Source: Lachnospiraceae bacterium (GTDB lineage: Bacteria; Bacillota; Clostridia; Lachnospirales; Lachnospiraceae). From it: a stretch of 64,000 bases of DNA. This document shows positions 19,379 through 28,688 of the stretch, one piece after another. Position 1 is the first letter of the stretch; each line of letters opens with the position of its first letter. The stretch covers positions 21,596-85,595 of the forward strand of contig SVEJ01000008.1 of NCBI GenBank assembly GCA_015057435.1, given 5' to 3'. Under the pieces are notes generated by a model. It had not been told where the DNA came from and did not search any database. It saw nothing but the letters and a program-made list of their open reading frames with translations. The translations under genes were made by a program, and so were the position numbers.

Positions 19379-22117
19379 ATGAGAAAATGGATTGGAAGAG
19401 CATTGTTTGCATTAATGATAATTGGTTTGCCTACTACAAGTTTGGCAAAAGAAACGACAGCTTTGGGTGATCTGAAACAACAAAAAAATATCAATCAAGA
19501 AATAACAGATTCAATGAATATAGATGCACAAAGAGGTTTCGGGATAGAAAAGCTGCAAACTGAAATCCCGTCTTTTAGGTCTGCTTCGGGAGCACAATCA
19601 TTTACTTTATCAGATACAATGACTGCTGTCCTGGATGAAAATGGAGTGTTGACAATTTCCGGTAGTGGTGATATGCCGACTTATACTTCCTACGCAAACA
19701 CACCTTGGTACAATATGCGTGCTAATATTGTAAAGATTGTGGTTGGAGATGGGATTACTTCTATCTCTGATCAGGCGTTTGCCACTTGTTATGCGGTAAC
19801 AGAAGTATCTTTGGGGGATAGTGTTGAGCGTATTGGTTCGGGTGCGTTTTGTGAATGTACCAAGTTGAAGACGATATCGTTGCCGGATGCTCTAAAAAGT
19901 ATCGATTCGGGAGCTTTTGCGGATGCAACTTCTCTTGCTACAATTGAATTTGGTAAGGGTTTGGAAACAATTGGAACTTATGCATTTCAGAGGACAGCGA
20001 TTACTGATTTGGCGATACCGGAGGGCGTAACAAAAATATCGGATTATGTGTTTTTTGAGTCTGCTGTAAAGTCAGTTACAATACCAAAGTCAGCAACATC
20101 TGTGGGTTGTATTGGATATGGAGCAAAAGCTTTGTTGGAAATCACAGTACAGCCGGGTAATACAACAGTTGTAGCGCAGGATGGCATTTTGTACAGTGCA
20201 GACATGACAACATTGATTAGTTATCCGGCCGGAAAAGCCAACAAGACATTTACCATTCCGAAAACAGTTACGACGCTTGCGACGGGTTCGTTTTATTATG
20301 CTGTGAATCTTACCAGCATTTACATGGGCGACCATGTGAAAACGATTGAAGATTGGGTGTTTTGTGGTTCGGGCTTGACATCAGCTACAATTCCGGATAG
20401 TGTAACGGCTTTGGGTTATGGTCCTTTTGATCAATGTGTCAATTTGGTATCTGCGGTTATCGGTGCAGGAATTAAGGAAACTCCATATCGTATGTTCCAG
20501 GATTGTACGAATCTGGAAACGGTCACATTTAAAGAAGGTTTAGAAATAATCGGAATGCGTTGCATGATGAACTGCAATAAGGTGAAAAATGTAAAGCTGC
20601 CTTCTACAGTTACAAGTATTTCAGGCTATGCATTTTATAATTGTAAGAATTTGGCTTCGATTAATATTCCGGAAAATGTTACTTACATAGGGGCGAATGC
20701 ATTTTATGGATGTAACAATATTTCCTATGTGATTCCTGAACGACTTACGCTAATGGATGATGGGAGTTATAGACTTGTTGCGAATCTGACGATATCCGGT
20801 ACATATCATTATGAAAAAGCATATGAAGTGTTAAAACTTGTAAATGCAGAAAGAGCAGCAGTAGGTGCGAAACCTTTGGTGATGGATAAAGACTTGTTGG
20901 ATGCAGCAATGTTACGTTCTGCAGAAACATGTATCTATTTTTCTCACACTAGACCGGATGGACAAAGTTATAGTAGTTTGAGTGATAAGATTAGGGGAGA
21001 AAACATTGCTGCAGGTAACAATACAGCTAAGAGTACTATGAATCAGTGGATGAATTCTCCGGGACACAAATCCAATATTCTTGCTTCCGGTTATACAAGT
21101 ATTGGAATCGGTTGTTTTAGTCAGGGTGGCGTATGTTTTTGGGTGCAGGTTTTTGGTACCGGAACACCGGAGGCTAGTGCACAGCCAAAGGATACAGATG
21201 TGACGAAAAAGATTCAAATAGATGCTACCAGAGATTATGAGCTATACTTCCCGTATTCTAACGCAAAAGTTGGTATCGGGGAAGAAGAAAAGTTCAAAGT
21301 AGGTATTATCAATGGAGGCTGGAGTTATGTATATGCCGTACTTGAGCCTGTTGACATGGGATGGTCTTCAAATAATACAGCTATTATGACTGTGAAAGAT
21401 GACGGAACGGTTCGTGGCGTGGCAAAGGGAGTGGCTTCCTTACGCTTCTGGTTGAAGGAAAATCCGTCTTGTAGTGGTTCGGGACAAGTATCGGTGTTTG
21501 TTAACAAAGATAAGAAGGGCAATACAATCAATGTTGATGAGGAAAACGGAGAAAAATTTGTCTATAATAACGCAGAGTACGAGATTACCAATATTGAGAA
21601 AAAAACGATTACTTATGTGAACAATGAGAAAAAATCAGCAAAGACGATTTCGGTTCCGGCAACTGTGAAAGTGAATGGTGAGTCGTACAAGGTAACTGCA
21701 ATTGCAGAAGGTGCATTTAAGGGTAATAAAAAAATAACCACGGTCAAATTAGGAAAAAATGTGACCACAATTGGAAAAGAAGCATTTATGAATTGCACCA
21801 AACTAAAAACAGTTAAGATGAATTCTAAGGTTACAACAATTGAAGATGCTGCATTTAAAAATTGTAAGACACTTTCTTCATTTACAATGCCAAAGACTTT
21901 GAAAAAAATAGGTAAGCAGGCGTTTTATGGATGTAAGAAAATGAAGACTTTGACAATAAAGACAACAAAATTGACAAATTCTTCAGTAGGTAAACAGGCA
22001 TTCAAAAAGACATATGCTAAGATGAAGATAAAGGCACCAAAGAGCAAATGTAAGAGTTATAAAACAATCCTAAGAAAAAAAGGTATCTCAAAAAAAGCTA
22101 CTATTAAAAAATTATAA
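19379..22117 (+). CDS. Secreted BspA-like LRR protein with CAP domain (second copy)
   Basis: The ATG at 19379 follows AAGGAGAAG, giving 912 residues; an in-frame TTG at 19352 precedes the ribosome site. A signal peptide ends near TSLAKE. LRR_5 units run from about residue 100 to 465. The CAP domain follows (about 475-600) with FSHTRPDG, GENIAAG, PGHKSNIL and CFWVQVFG. Then come a Big2-like region (GWSSNNTAIMTVKDDGTV), further LRR units with KLGKNVTTIGKEAF, and the Lys-rich end (KTILRKKGISKKATIKKL). The order of domains matches the 15204 gene, so the pair arose by duplication around the EAL gene. It is probably transcribed with the EAL gene and ends at a strong terminator. Confidence 0.88.
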   Translation: MRKWIGRALFALMIIGLPTTSLAKETTALGDLKQQKNINQEITDSMNIDAQRGFGIEKLQTEIPSFRSASGAQSFTLSDTMTAVLDENGVLTISGSGDMPTYTSYANTPWYNMRANIVKIVVGDGITSISDQAFATCYAVTEVSLGDSVERIGSGAFCECTKLKTISLPDALKSIDSGAFADATSLATIEFGKGLETIGTYAFQRTAITDLAIPEGVTKISDYVFFESAVKSVTIPKSATSVGCIGYGAKALLEITVQPGNTTVVAQDGILYSADMTTLISYPAGKANKTFTIPKTVTTLATGSFYYAVNLTSIYMGDHVKTIEDWVFCGSGLTSATIPDSVTALGYGPFDQCVNLVSAVIGAGIKETPYRMFQDCTNLETVTFKEGLEIIGMRCMMNCNKVKNVKLPSTVTSISGYAFYNCKNLASINIPENVTYIGANAFYGCNNISYVIPERLTLMDDGSYRLVANLTISGTYHYEKAYEVLKLVNAERAAVGAKPLVMDKDLLDAAMLRSAETCIYFSHTRPDGQSYSSLSDKIRGENIAAGNNTAKSTMNQWMNSPGHKSNILASGYTSIGIGCFSQGGVCFWVQVFGTGTPEASAQPKDTDVTKKIQIDATRDYELYFPYSNAKVGIGEEEKFKVGIINGGWSYVYAVLEPVDMGWSSNNTAIMTVKDDGTVRGVAKGVASLRFWLKENPSCSGSGQVSVFVNKDKKGNTINVDEENGEKFVYNNAEYEITNIEKKTITYVNNEKKSAKTISVPATVKVNGESYKVTAIAEGAFKGNKKITTVKLGKNVTTIGKEAFMNCTKLKTVKMNSKVTTIEDAAFKNCKTLSSFTMPKTLKKIGKQAFYGCKKMKTLTIKTTKLTNSSVGKQAFKKTYAKMKIKAPKSKCKSYKTILRKKGISKKATIKKL

Positions 22118-22126
22118 AACCAGCAT

Positions 22127-22176
22127 AAAAAAAGCGGTCACTTCGCGTTTGATAATTGCGAAGTGATCGCTTTTTA
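22127..22176. terminator. Bidirectional terminator between convergent genes
   Basis: The stem AAAAAGCGGTCACTTCGC pairs with GCGAAGTGATCGCTTTTT (one mismatch or wobble) around an 11-base loop, with A-tract before and T-tract after. It can serve the plus-strand LRR-CAP gene and the minus-strand synthetase gene. Confidence 0.88.
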
Positions 22177-22195
22177 TGTAAGTTTTTGTTAAGTA

Positions 22196-23830
22196 TTATC
22201 CTTTGTTTTGTGCATCTACGACGCTACCGCCGGCATACATCTGACGAAGCTTTGGCTTCTCGATTTTACCGGTTGGATTACGTGGAATATCTGCAAAGAT
22301 AACCTGACGTGGTCTCTTGTAACGAGGAAGTTGTTTGCATAGTTCGTTGACATCATCCTCTGTCATGGTCATACCTTCTTTGATTTCAATGATCGCGCAT
22401 GTAATCTCTCCAAGACGCTTGTCAGGAAGACCGATTACTGCAATGTCGTGTACTGCATTATGGGTGCGGATGAAATCCTCAATCTGTACCGGATAGATGT
22501 TCTCGCCACCGCTGATGATAACGTCTTTCTTACGATCTACAAGGAAGATAAATCCGTCTTCGTCTTCCTGTGCCATATCGCCGGTATATAACCAACCATC
22601 GTGTAACACTTCGTTTGTTGCTTTTTCGTCATGATAGTAGCAAGTCATAACGCCGGGGCCCTTTACGCATAGTTCGCCAACGCCACCGCGTTCTACAGTG
22701 TTACCCTGTTCATCAATAATCTTAACTTCCCAACCAAAACCTGCTTTGCCGATTGCACCAACTTTGTGGATGTTCTCTACACCAAGGTGAACACAACCCG
22801 GTCCGATAGACTCGCTTAGACCATAGTTGGTGTCATATTGATGATTCGGGAAGATTTCTTTCCATTTCTTAATGAGACTCGGCGGAACCGGCTGTGCACC
22901 GATATGCATCAATCTCCATTGATCTAATTCGTAATCGGCAAGTTTCACTCTGCCGCTTTCAATTGCTTCTAAGATATCCTGTGCCCACGGAACTAACAAC
23001 CATACAATGGTACATTTTTCCTGAGATACAGCATCTAAGATATATTCAGGCTTGGTACCCTTTAAAAGTACTGCTTTACTTCCTGCAAGGAAGCTTCCGA
23101 ACCAATGCATCTTAGCACCTGTATGATATAGAGGTGGGATACAAAGAAATACGTCGTCTCTTGTCTGGCTGTGGTGATTCTGCTCTACACGGCAGGAATG
23201 CATCAAGCTTTCGTGGTTATGTAAAATTGCCTTCGGGAAACCTGTAGTTCCTGAAGAGAAGTAAATTGCGGCATCATCTTCATCTGTCAAGCGGATATTC
23301 GGTGACATGGATGAACAGTTCGCTGTCAAAGAATTATAGTCTTCTGCAAATGACGGACAGTTATCACCAACATAGAATAACAAACGGTTCTTGCTAATAT
23401 TATCTGCAATCTCTTCTACACGGCCGATGAATTCCGGTCCGAATACGAGAATATCTACATCTGCAAGACCTACACAGTATTCAATCTCGTCCGGTGCATA
23501 ACGGAAGTTCAAAGGAACTGCCAAAGCACCTGTTTTCAATATACCAAAATAGATTGGCAACCATTCCAAACAGTTCATCAATAAAATGGCAACCTTGTCA
23601 CCTTTTTTGATTCCGCGACTGATAAGGAGATTGGCAAAACGGTTTGCTTTCTCGTCCATAACGGACCATGTGATCTCTCTTCTATAATGGGTAGATGGAT
23701 TTGGCTCCATCAATTCGTATTCTTTCCATGTGACACGGCGAGTCTCGGTTACTTCCGGGTTGATTTCAACTAAGCATATGTCGTTCGGATACATTTTGAC
23801 GTTGCGCTCTAATACTTCGGTAATCGGCAT
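22196..23830 (-). CDS. AMP-binding acyl-CoA synthetase/ligase
   Basis: The protein has 544 residues and starts with an ATG behind AAGGAGAACAATT. It belongs to the adenylate-forming superfamily. Motifs are the P-loop IYFSSGTTGFPKA (about residue 188-200), YGLSES, GWLYTGDMAQEDEDGF, DRKKDVIISGGENIYP, and the C-terminal catalytic NPTGKIEKPKLR. It would activate a carboxylic acid with ATP and load it onto CoA. The closest types are fatty or medium-chain acyl-CoA ligases, but the substrate cannot be read from sequence. It stands alone on the minus strand, with its own promoter and terminator, between surface-protein genes. Confidence 0.9.
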   Translation of the reverse strand: MPITEVLERNVKMYPNDICLVEINPEVTETRRVTWKEYELMEPNPSTHYRREITWSVMDEKANRFANLLISRGIKKGDKVAILLMNCLEWLPIYFGILKTGALAVPLNFRYAPDEIEYCVGLADVDILVFGPEFIGRVEEIADNISKNRLLFYVGDNCPSFAEDYNSLTANCSSMSPNIRLTDEDDAAIYFSSGTTGFPKAILHNHESLMHSCRVEQNHHSQTRDDVFLCIPPLYHTGAKMHWFGSFLAGSKAVLLKGTKPEYILDAVSQEKCTIVWLLVPWAQDILEAIESGRVKLADYELDQWRLMHIGAQPVPPSLIKKWKEIFPNHQYDTNYGLSESIGPGCVHLGVENIHKVGAIGKAGFGWEVKIIDEQGNTVERGGVGELCVKGPGVMTCYYHDEKATNEVLHDGWLYTGDMAQEDEDGFIFLVDRKKDVIISGGENIYPVQIEDFIRTHNAVHDIAVIGLPDKRLGEITCAIIEIKEGMTMTEDDVNELCKQLPRYKRPRQVIFADIPRNPTGKIEKPKLRQMYAGGSVVDAQNKG

Positions 23831-23921
23831 AATTGTTCTCCTTTGTTTCTTTTTTTAAATATATTAACCATAACGGCACTTTTTGAATTCAAAGCTTTAA
23901 CGCTTTTACTAACTAAAGTAG

Positions 23922-23950
23922 ATTGTATAAAATATGGAGAGAAAAGTCAA
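23922..23950 (-). promoter_or_regulatory. Promoter of the acyl-CoA synthetase gene
   Basis: On the minus strand TTGACT (plus-strand 23945-23950) and TACAAT (23922-23927) are 17 bases apart. The -10 box is 91 bases from the start codon. Confidence 0.6.
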
Positions 23951-23982
23951 GGAAATAAAAGCCATATCAAGATATTAAAACT

Positions 23983-24011
23983 TTGCGTAATGATGAAGAA
24001 TTTGCTATAAT
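23983..24011 (+). promoter_or_regulatory. Promoter of the LRR protein at 24079
   Basis: TTGCGT at 23983-23988 and a perfect TATAAT at 24006-24011 are 17 bases apart. The promoter faces away from the synthetase promoter, so the 250-base gap is a divergent control region. Confidence 0.6.
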
Positions 24012-24078
24012 CAAAATACTTGTTGCAGAAAGAAAAAAGCAATATGCGCTAGATGTAAAATGTAAAGGAGATTGAGGA

Positions 24079-25854
24079 ATGAAGGGAAAATGGAAAAAAA
24101 TAGGAGCATTTGTATTGTTTGCTTTTGCTATGTTGGCAGTTCCAACGCCAATGGTGCATGCTATAGAAATGATAGACCAAGGTGATATCAAGTATGCGAT
24201 AGATACAGAAAATAATATGGCAGTGGTGTCTCGAGGTGCGGATACAATTGTCAATGCTGTGATTTTGGAAGAAGTGATATATGAGGGAAAGGCATATCCT
24301 GTTGTAGCAATAGGAGAAGTTGCATTTATGCAATGTTACCGAATGAAGACAGTTTCTATTCCGGATAGCGTGACCAGCATTGGAATGAGTGCTTTTATGT
24401 TTTGTACTAGTTTGGAAGAGATACTGATACCTGATAGTGTTACAAGTATTGGGGAATATGCATTTTATCATTGTGACAAATTGAAGCATGCCATAATACC
24501 GGATAGTGTTGTTTTTACTATGGAAGACCAGGCTATTTTTGGTGAATGTGAAGGATTGGAAAGCATTACATTGCCATCCAACTTGAAGATAATTCCACCG
24601 GGGTTGTGTTTTTCGTGTCCTAATTTGAAAAGTGTAACAATTCCATCAGGAGTTACTGAGATTGGCTTTCGTTCCTTTTCTGAATGTCAGAGTCTTGAAT
24701 CTATAACGATTCCGGAGGGTGTGACGAAGGTGGATTATAGTGCATTTGAAGGTTGTGCAAATCTAAAAGAAATCTACTATCCTGTTGCATTAAAGGGTCA
24801 GCTGGAGGAAACAGCTATTCCAAAAACGGCTACTCAAATTGGATATAAAGTCAATGACAATGGGACACTCTCTTTAGAGGTATTATATATACCGGAAGGT
24901 ATTACTGAGATTGTAATTCCTGAGACTATCGATGGGAAAAATGTTACTTCGATTAGCGGGTTAGAGAATTCGAATATAAAAATTAAATGTAATAAGCATG
25001 CTGTTTCAGAATGGGGGAAAGACACAGCGTATCACTGGATTACCAATTGTAGCGTGTGTGGCAAGGTTGACAATTCTGACAAAGAAAAGCACAGCTATGG
25101 TGATGGTACCAAGGCGTGTGTATGCGGATATGTACCATTTACTTTGAAAATGGAAGAGAAAAACATTACCGCAATGTATGGCGAAGAGAAGATGATCACC
25201 TTTGATGTGACGGCAACAGCAACGTTTGGAACAGAGAAGATCATGTATGAGTGGTTTGAAGATGGAAAGTCGATTATCAAAGGCGATGTTCCTTCTTTCG
25301 GAGTTCCGATTGGAAAAGAAGTGGGGACATATACATATTATTGTAAGGTTTCCTGTGGAGCATATAGTGTGCAAAGTGCCGATGTGAAGGTAACAATTAC
25401 AGTACCGAAAAAAGGAAAGGTATTCTGTCATACAAGGTCTGGCGGAAAGTACAAAATTGTAAAGAATAGTAAGAAGAAAAAAGAAGTAACCTATGTGAAA
25501 CCGATGAATGCAAAGAAGACTGAAACGATTCCAGACACCATTAAGGTGGGGGGAGCTACTTATAAGGTAACCGGAATTGCAGCAAAAGCATTTCAGAAGA
25601 ATAGAAAAATCACTAAGGTAACCATCGGGACAAATGTTACTTCCATTGGTGCAAAGGCATTTTATAAATGTACGAAGCTTAAGAGTATTCACATTAAATC
25701 GAAAAAGCTGACTACCAAAAAAGTAGGAAGTAAAGCCTTTGCAAATACACATAAAAAGGTAACTGTTAAGGTTCCAAAGAAGAAGCTTAACACATATAAG
25801 AAAATGCTGAAAACAAAGGGAATCAGTACGAAAGCAAAATATAAGAAATTATAG
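24079..25854 (+). CDS. Secreted BspA-like LRR protein with a Cys-pair motif and Ig-like region
   Basis: The protein has 591 residues and starts at the ATG behind AAAGGAGATTGAGG. A signal peptide ends near VHAIEM. LRR_5 units cover about residues 65-235 (for example SIPDSVTSIGMSAFMFCTSL). A degenerate block follows, then a Cys/His segment near 310-345 (CSVCGKVDNSDKEKHSYG, then ACVCGY), a motif common in clostridial surface proteins and possibly metal-binding. An Ig-like domain, two final LRR units and a Lys-rich tail (KMLKTKGISTKAKYKKL) close the protein. There is no CAP domain, unlike the two related genes upstream. The role is probably cell-surface adhesion or binding. It is a single-gene unit with its own promoter and terminator. 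Confidence 0.85.
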   Translation: MKGKWKKIGAFVLFAFAMLAVPTPMVHAIEMIDQGDIKYAIDTENNMAVVSRGADTIVNAVILEEVIYEGKAYPVVAIGEVAFMQCYRMKTVSIPDSVTSIGMSAFMFCTSLEEILIPDSVTSIGEYAFYHCDKLKHAIIPDSVVFTMEDQAIFGECEGLESITLPSNLKIIPPGLCFSCPNLKSVTIPSGVTEIGFRSFSECQSLESITIPEGVTKVDYSAFEGCANLKEIYYPVALKGQLEETAIPKTATQIGYKVNDNGTLSLEVLYIPEGITEIVIPETIDGKNVTSISGLENSNIKIKCNKHAVSEWGKDTAYHWITNCSVCGKVDNSDKEKHSYGDGTKACVCGYVPFTLKMEEKNITAMYGEEKMITFDVTATATFGTEKIMYEWFEDGKSIIKGDVPSFGVPIGKEVGTYTYYCKVSCGAYSVQSADVKVTITVPKKGKVFCHTRSGGKYKIVKNSKKKKEVTYVKPMNAKKTETIPDTIKVGGATYKVTGIAAKAFQKNRKITKVTIGTNVTSIGAKAFYKCTKLKSIHIKSKKLTTKKVGSKAFANTHKKVTVKVPKKKLNTYKKMLKTKGISTKAKYKKL

Positions 25855-25880
25855 AATGTAGCGTAGTAGTGTTCGATGAT

Positions 25881-25915
25881 AGAGTGGTCGATTTTGAATC
25901 GACTACTCTTTTTTC
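25881..25915 (+). terminator. Terminator after the LRR gene
   Basis: AGAGTGGTCGATT pairs with AATCGACTACTCT around TTG and is followed by TTTTTT. Confidence 0.85.
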
Positions 25916-26055
25916 ATGATTTCTTTCGTATTTTGTTCATAGATATTTAATATTCTTGTGATATACTTACTTTCGGATTGCAACAAATTGACAAGGAAAT
26001 TTGTTGAATGGGTGGAAGAGTTTTACGACAGAATAGAGCGACACGAGGTGATGAA

Positions 26056-26802
26056 ATGACAGAGCAAAATATTATGCTTCCGAGTTTGAGAGAAAAGGAA
26101 CATGAGATAGCAATGATTCCTGAAGATATGATGGAACAGCTTAAGATGGTGATGCAAAATTCCCAGCAATTTCAGGAAATGATGATGATGTACAAATGTG
26201 CGATTCGCGAGGTACGGACGAAAGCGGAAGTATTAAATGACGAGATGTCCGTAAGATATCATAGAAATCCAATCAGCAGTATTACTTCGAGAGTGAAGAA
26301 ACCGGAGAGTATTGCGGAAAAGCTTATGCGCAAAGGGTTACCATTTACCGTAGAAGCAATTATGAGTAATCTTTCGGATGTTGCCGGTGTGCGAATTATA
26401 TGTGAATTTATCGATGATATTTATACGATTGCTGCAATGCTTGCTATGCAAGATGACCTGAAACTGATTCAGATTAAGGATTATATTAAGTATCCGAAAG
26501 ATAACGGATATCGGAGTTATCACATGATTGTAGAGATTCCTGTTTTCTTTTCAAAAGGTAAGACGCCGATGCGGGTGGAGATTCAGATTCGTACGATTGC
26601 GATGGATTTCTGGGCGAGTCTTGATCATGAACTTAAGTATAAGAAAGATATTAATCCGGAAGATGAGGAAGTGATAGCAACAGAGCTTCTTTCATGTGCG
26701 GAAAGAATTGCAGAAACAGATATGATTATGCAACAGATTCGTATGAAATTAGATGATGTTGAAAAGAAAAAAATGAAGACAGAAATTATTATTGACGAAT
26801 AA
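26056..26802 (+). CDS. Small GTP pyrophosphokinase (RelA/SpoT synthetase domain only)
   Basis: The start at 26056 behind GAGGTGATGAA gives 248 residues; an upstream in-frame ATG (26008) has no good ribosome site. The synthetase fold is shown by ITSRVKKPESIAEKL, LSDVAGVRIIC, KDYIKYPKDNGYRSYH and VEIQIRTIAMDFWASLDHEL. No HD hydrolase, TGS or ACT domain is present. It therefore belongs to the small alarmone synthetases (RelQ/YjbM or RelP/YwaC type), which make (p)ppGpp from ATP and GTP or GDP. The C-terminal helix is of the usual kind for tetramer-forming members. It is transcribed alone, between two terminators, ahead of pyruvate kinase. Confidence 0.92.
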   Translation: MTEQNIMLPSLREKEHEIAMIPEDMMEQLKMVMQNSQQFQEMMMMYKCAIREVRTKAEVLNDEMSVRYHRNPISSITSRVKKPESIAEKLMRKGLPFTVEAIMSNLSDVAGVRIICEFIDDIYTIAAMLAMQDDLKLIQIKDYIKYPKDNGYRSYHMIVEIPVFFSKGKTPMRVEIQIRTIAMDFWASLDHELKYKKDINPEDEEVIATELLSCAERIAETDMIMQQIRMKLDDVEKKKMKTEIIIDE

Positions 26803-26814
26803 ATGCATGAATGA

Positions 26815-26866
26815 TAAAAAAAGGACGACAAGATTGGTAAACTTTCATCTTGTCGCTCTTTTTTTA
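26815..26866 (+). terminator. Terminator between the ppGpp synthetase gene and pyk
   Basis: CGACAAGAT (26826-26834) pairs with ATCTTGTCG (26847-26855). A-rich sequence lies before and CTCTTTTTTT after. Confidence 0.8.
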
Positions 26867-26921
26867 TTGTTGTACAATGAATGAGGTCGATTATATGCAT
26901 TCTGGAAGAAAGGACAAAACA

Positions 26922-28661
26922 ATGCGTAAAACAAAAATTATATGTACATTAGGACCGTCCACGGAGGACGATTCAGTTTTAAGAGATTTGATGATAGAAG
27001 GTATGAATGTAGCCAGGTTTAACTTTTCTCATGGCGACCATGCCCAACATGAAAAGAATCTAAAAAGAGTGAAAAAATTGCGTGAGGAATTAGGCCTTCC
27101 GATTGCAGCTTTACTGGATACAAAAGGACCTGAGATTCGCGTCAAAACGTTCAAGAATGGTAAGGTTGAATTGAAAAACGGACAAGAGTTTACCTTGACA
27201 ACAAGAGATGTGGAAGGTGATGAATCAATCGTCTCTATCACATATGAAGATTTGGTGAATGATGTTAAGGTTGGTAATAAGATTTTGATTGATGACGGTC
27301 TTATTTCTATGCATGTAGAGAGTATCACAGAAACAGATATTCTTTGTGTTGTAGAGAATGGTGGACCGGTATCCGATCGCAAAGGTGTGAATGTTCCAAA
27401 TGTTGCACTTTCGATGCCGTATGTTAGTGACAAGGATAAAGCGGATATCATTTTTGGTATTGAACAGGGATTTGATTTTATCGCCGCATCCTTTGTTCGT
27501 TCTGCGAATGATATATTAGAGATTCGTGATATTTTGAGTCAGCATAATTGTAATTTCATTAATATTATTGCGAAGATTGAAAATATGCAGGGCGTACAAA
27601 ATATTGACGAAATTATTCGTGTTTCCGATGGCGTTATGATTGCCAGAGGAGATATGGGTGTTGAGATTCCGTTTGAGGAAGTTCCGGCAATCCAGAAGAT
27701 GATTATTAAGAAAGTTTATAATGCAGAAAAGATTGTTATTACGGCGACACAGATGTTAGATTCTATGATGAAGAATCCGCGTCCGACAAGAGCGGAGGCT
27801 ACTGATGTTGCGAATGCTATCTACGATGGCACATCAGCGATTATGCTCTCAGGTGAAACTGCAGCAGGTCTTTATCCGGTGGAAGCATTGAAGACAATGG
27901 TTCGTATTACTGAAAGCACAGAGGCCGATATTGATTTGGTGAAACGTTTCAATAACAGAGACAGTTTGATGAATCCGGATATTACGAATGCGATTGCACA
28001 TGCTACTTGTACAACGGCAATGGATTTGAATGCGACAGCAATTGTAACGGTAACCAAGTCCGGTAAGACAGCAAGAATGATTTCAAAATACAGACCGGCA
28101 TGTCCGATTATCGGATGCAGTCCGTATGAAAATGTGTGGAGACAGTTGAACCTCTCATGGGGTGTTTTGCCTTTGATGGTTGAGGAAAAGACGAATACAG
28201 ATGATTTGTTTGAGCATGCAATAGAAGAAGCAGAAAAAGCAAAGTATGTAAAGCAGGGGGAAATCACTGTTATCACGGCAGGTGTTCCGCTTGGTGTTTC
28301 CGGTACAACCAATCTGATCAAGGTTCATGTGGTAGGTCATATCCTGATCAAAGGACGAGGCGTGAATAACAGAAAAGCAACGGCAAGTCTTTGCGTAGGA
28401 CAAGATGAGATGGATATTATTGACAATTTCAAAGAAGGCGATATTATCGTTCTTCCGGAAACAAGTAATGACATTATGGATGAACTTAGACAGGCATCCG
28501 GCATTATCGTAGAAAAAGAAGGACATAATTCTCATGCAGGTATTGTGGGATTAAGTCTTGATATTCCGGTTATTCTTGGTGCAGAGAATGCAACCCAGAT
28601 TTTGAAGTCGGGTGCAGTTGTTACGATGGATGCTGAAAAGGGAATAGTATCTTCTACCTGA
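26922..28661 (+). CDS. pyk: Pyruvate kinase with C-terminal PEP-utiliser domain
   Basis: It converts phosphoenolpyruvate and ADP to pyruvate and ATP, the last step of glycolysis. The ATG at 26922 (MRKTKIICTLGPS) follows AAGGA and gives 579 residues; the frame is open further up to 26850 without support. Signatures are NVARFNFSHGDH, LLDTKGPEIR, IIAKIENMQGVQN, GVMIARGDMGVEIPFEEVP and ITATQMLDSMM. The last 85 residues form the extra domain found in Bacillus-type enzymes, related to PEP synthase swivelling domains, with GHNSHAGIVG carrying the conserved His. A short CpXC gene follows after 27 bases and may share the transcript. Confidence 0.97.
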   Translation: MRKTKIICTLGPSTEDDSVLRDLMIEGMNVARFNFSHGDHAQHEKNLKRVKKLREELGLPIAALLDTKGPEIRVKTFKNGKVELKNGQEFTLTTRDVEGDESIVSITYEDLVNDVKVGNKILIDDGLISMHVESITETDILCVVENGGPVSDRKGVNVPNVALSMPYVSDKDKADIIFGIEQGFDFIAASFVRSANDILEIRDILSQHNCNFINIIAKIENMQGVQNIDEIIRVSDGVMIARGDMGVEIPFEEVPAIQKMIIKKVYNAEKIVITATQMLDSMMKNPRPTRAEATDVANAIYDGTSAIMLSGETAAGLYPVEALKTMVRITESTEADIDLVKRFNNRDSLMNPDITNAIAHATCTTAMDLNATAIVTVTKSGKTARMISKYRPACPIIGCSPYENVWRQLNLSWGVLPLMVEEKTNTDDLFEHAIEEAEKAKYVKQGEITVITAGVPLGVSGTTNLIKVHVVGHILIKGRGVNNRKATASLCVGQDEMDIIDNFKEGDIIVLPETSNDIMDELRQASGIIVEKEGHNSHAGIVGLSLDIPVILGAENATQILKSGAVVTMDAEKGIVSST

Positions 28662-28688
28662 TGATGAGAACAACAAAGGAGAAAATGT

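Noticed and set aside
25006..25752. 248-codon open frame on the minus strand
   Set aside because: It lies opposite the LRR protein gene at 24079, which has a signal peptide, ribosome site, promoter and terminator. The minus-strand product is Cys/Phe/Ser-rich in a way typical of antisense frames.
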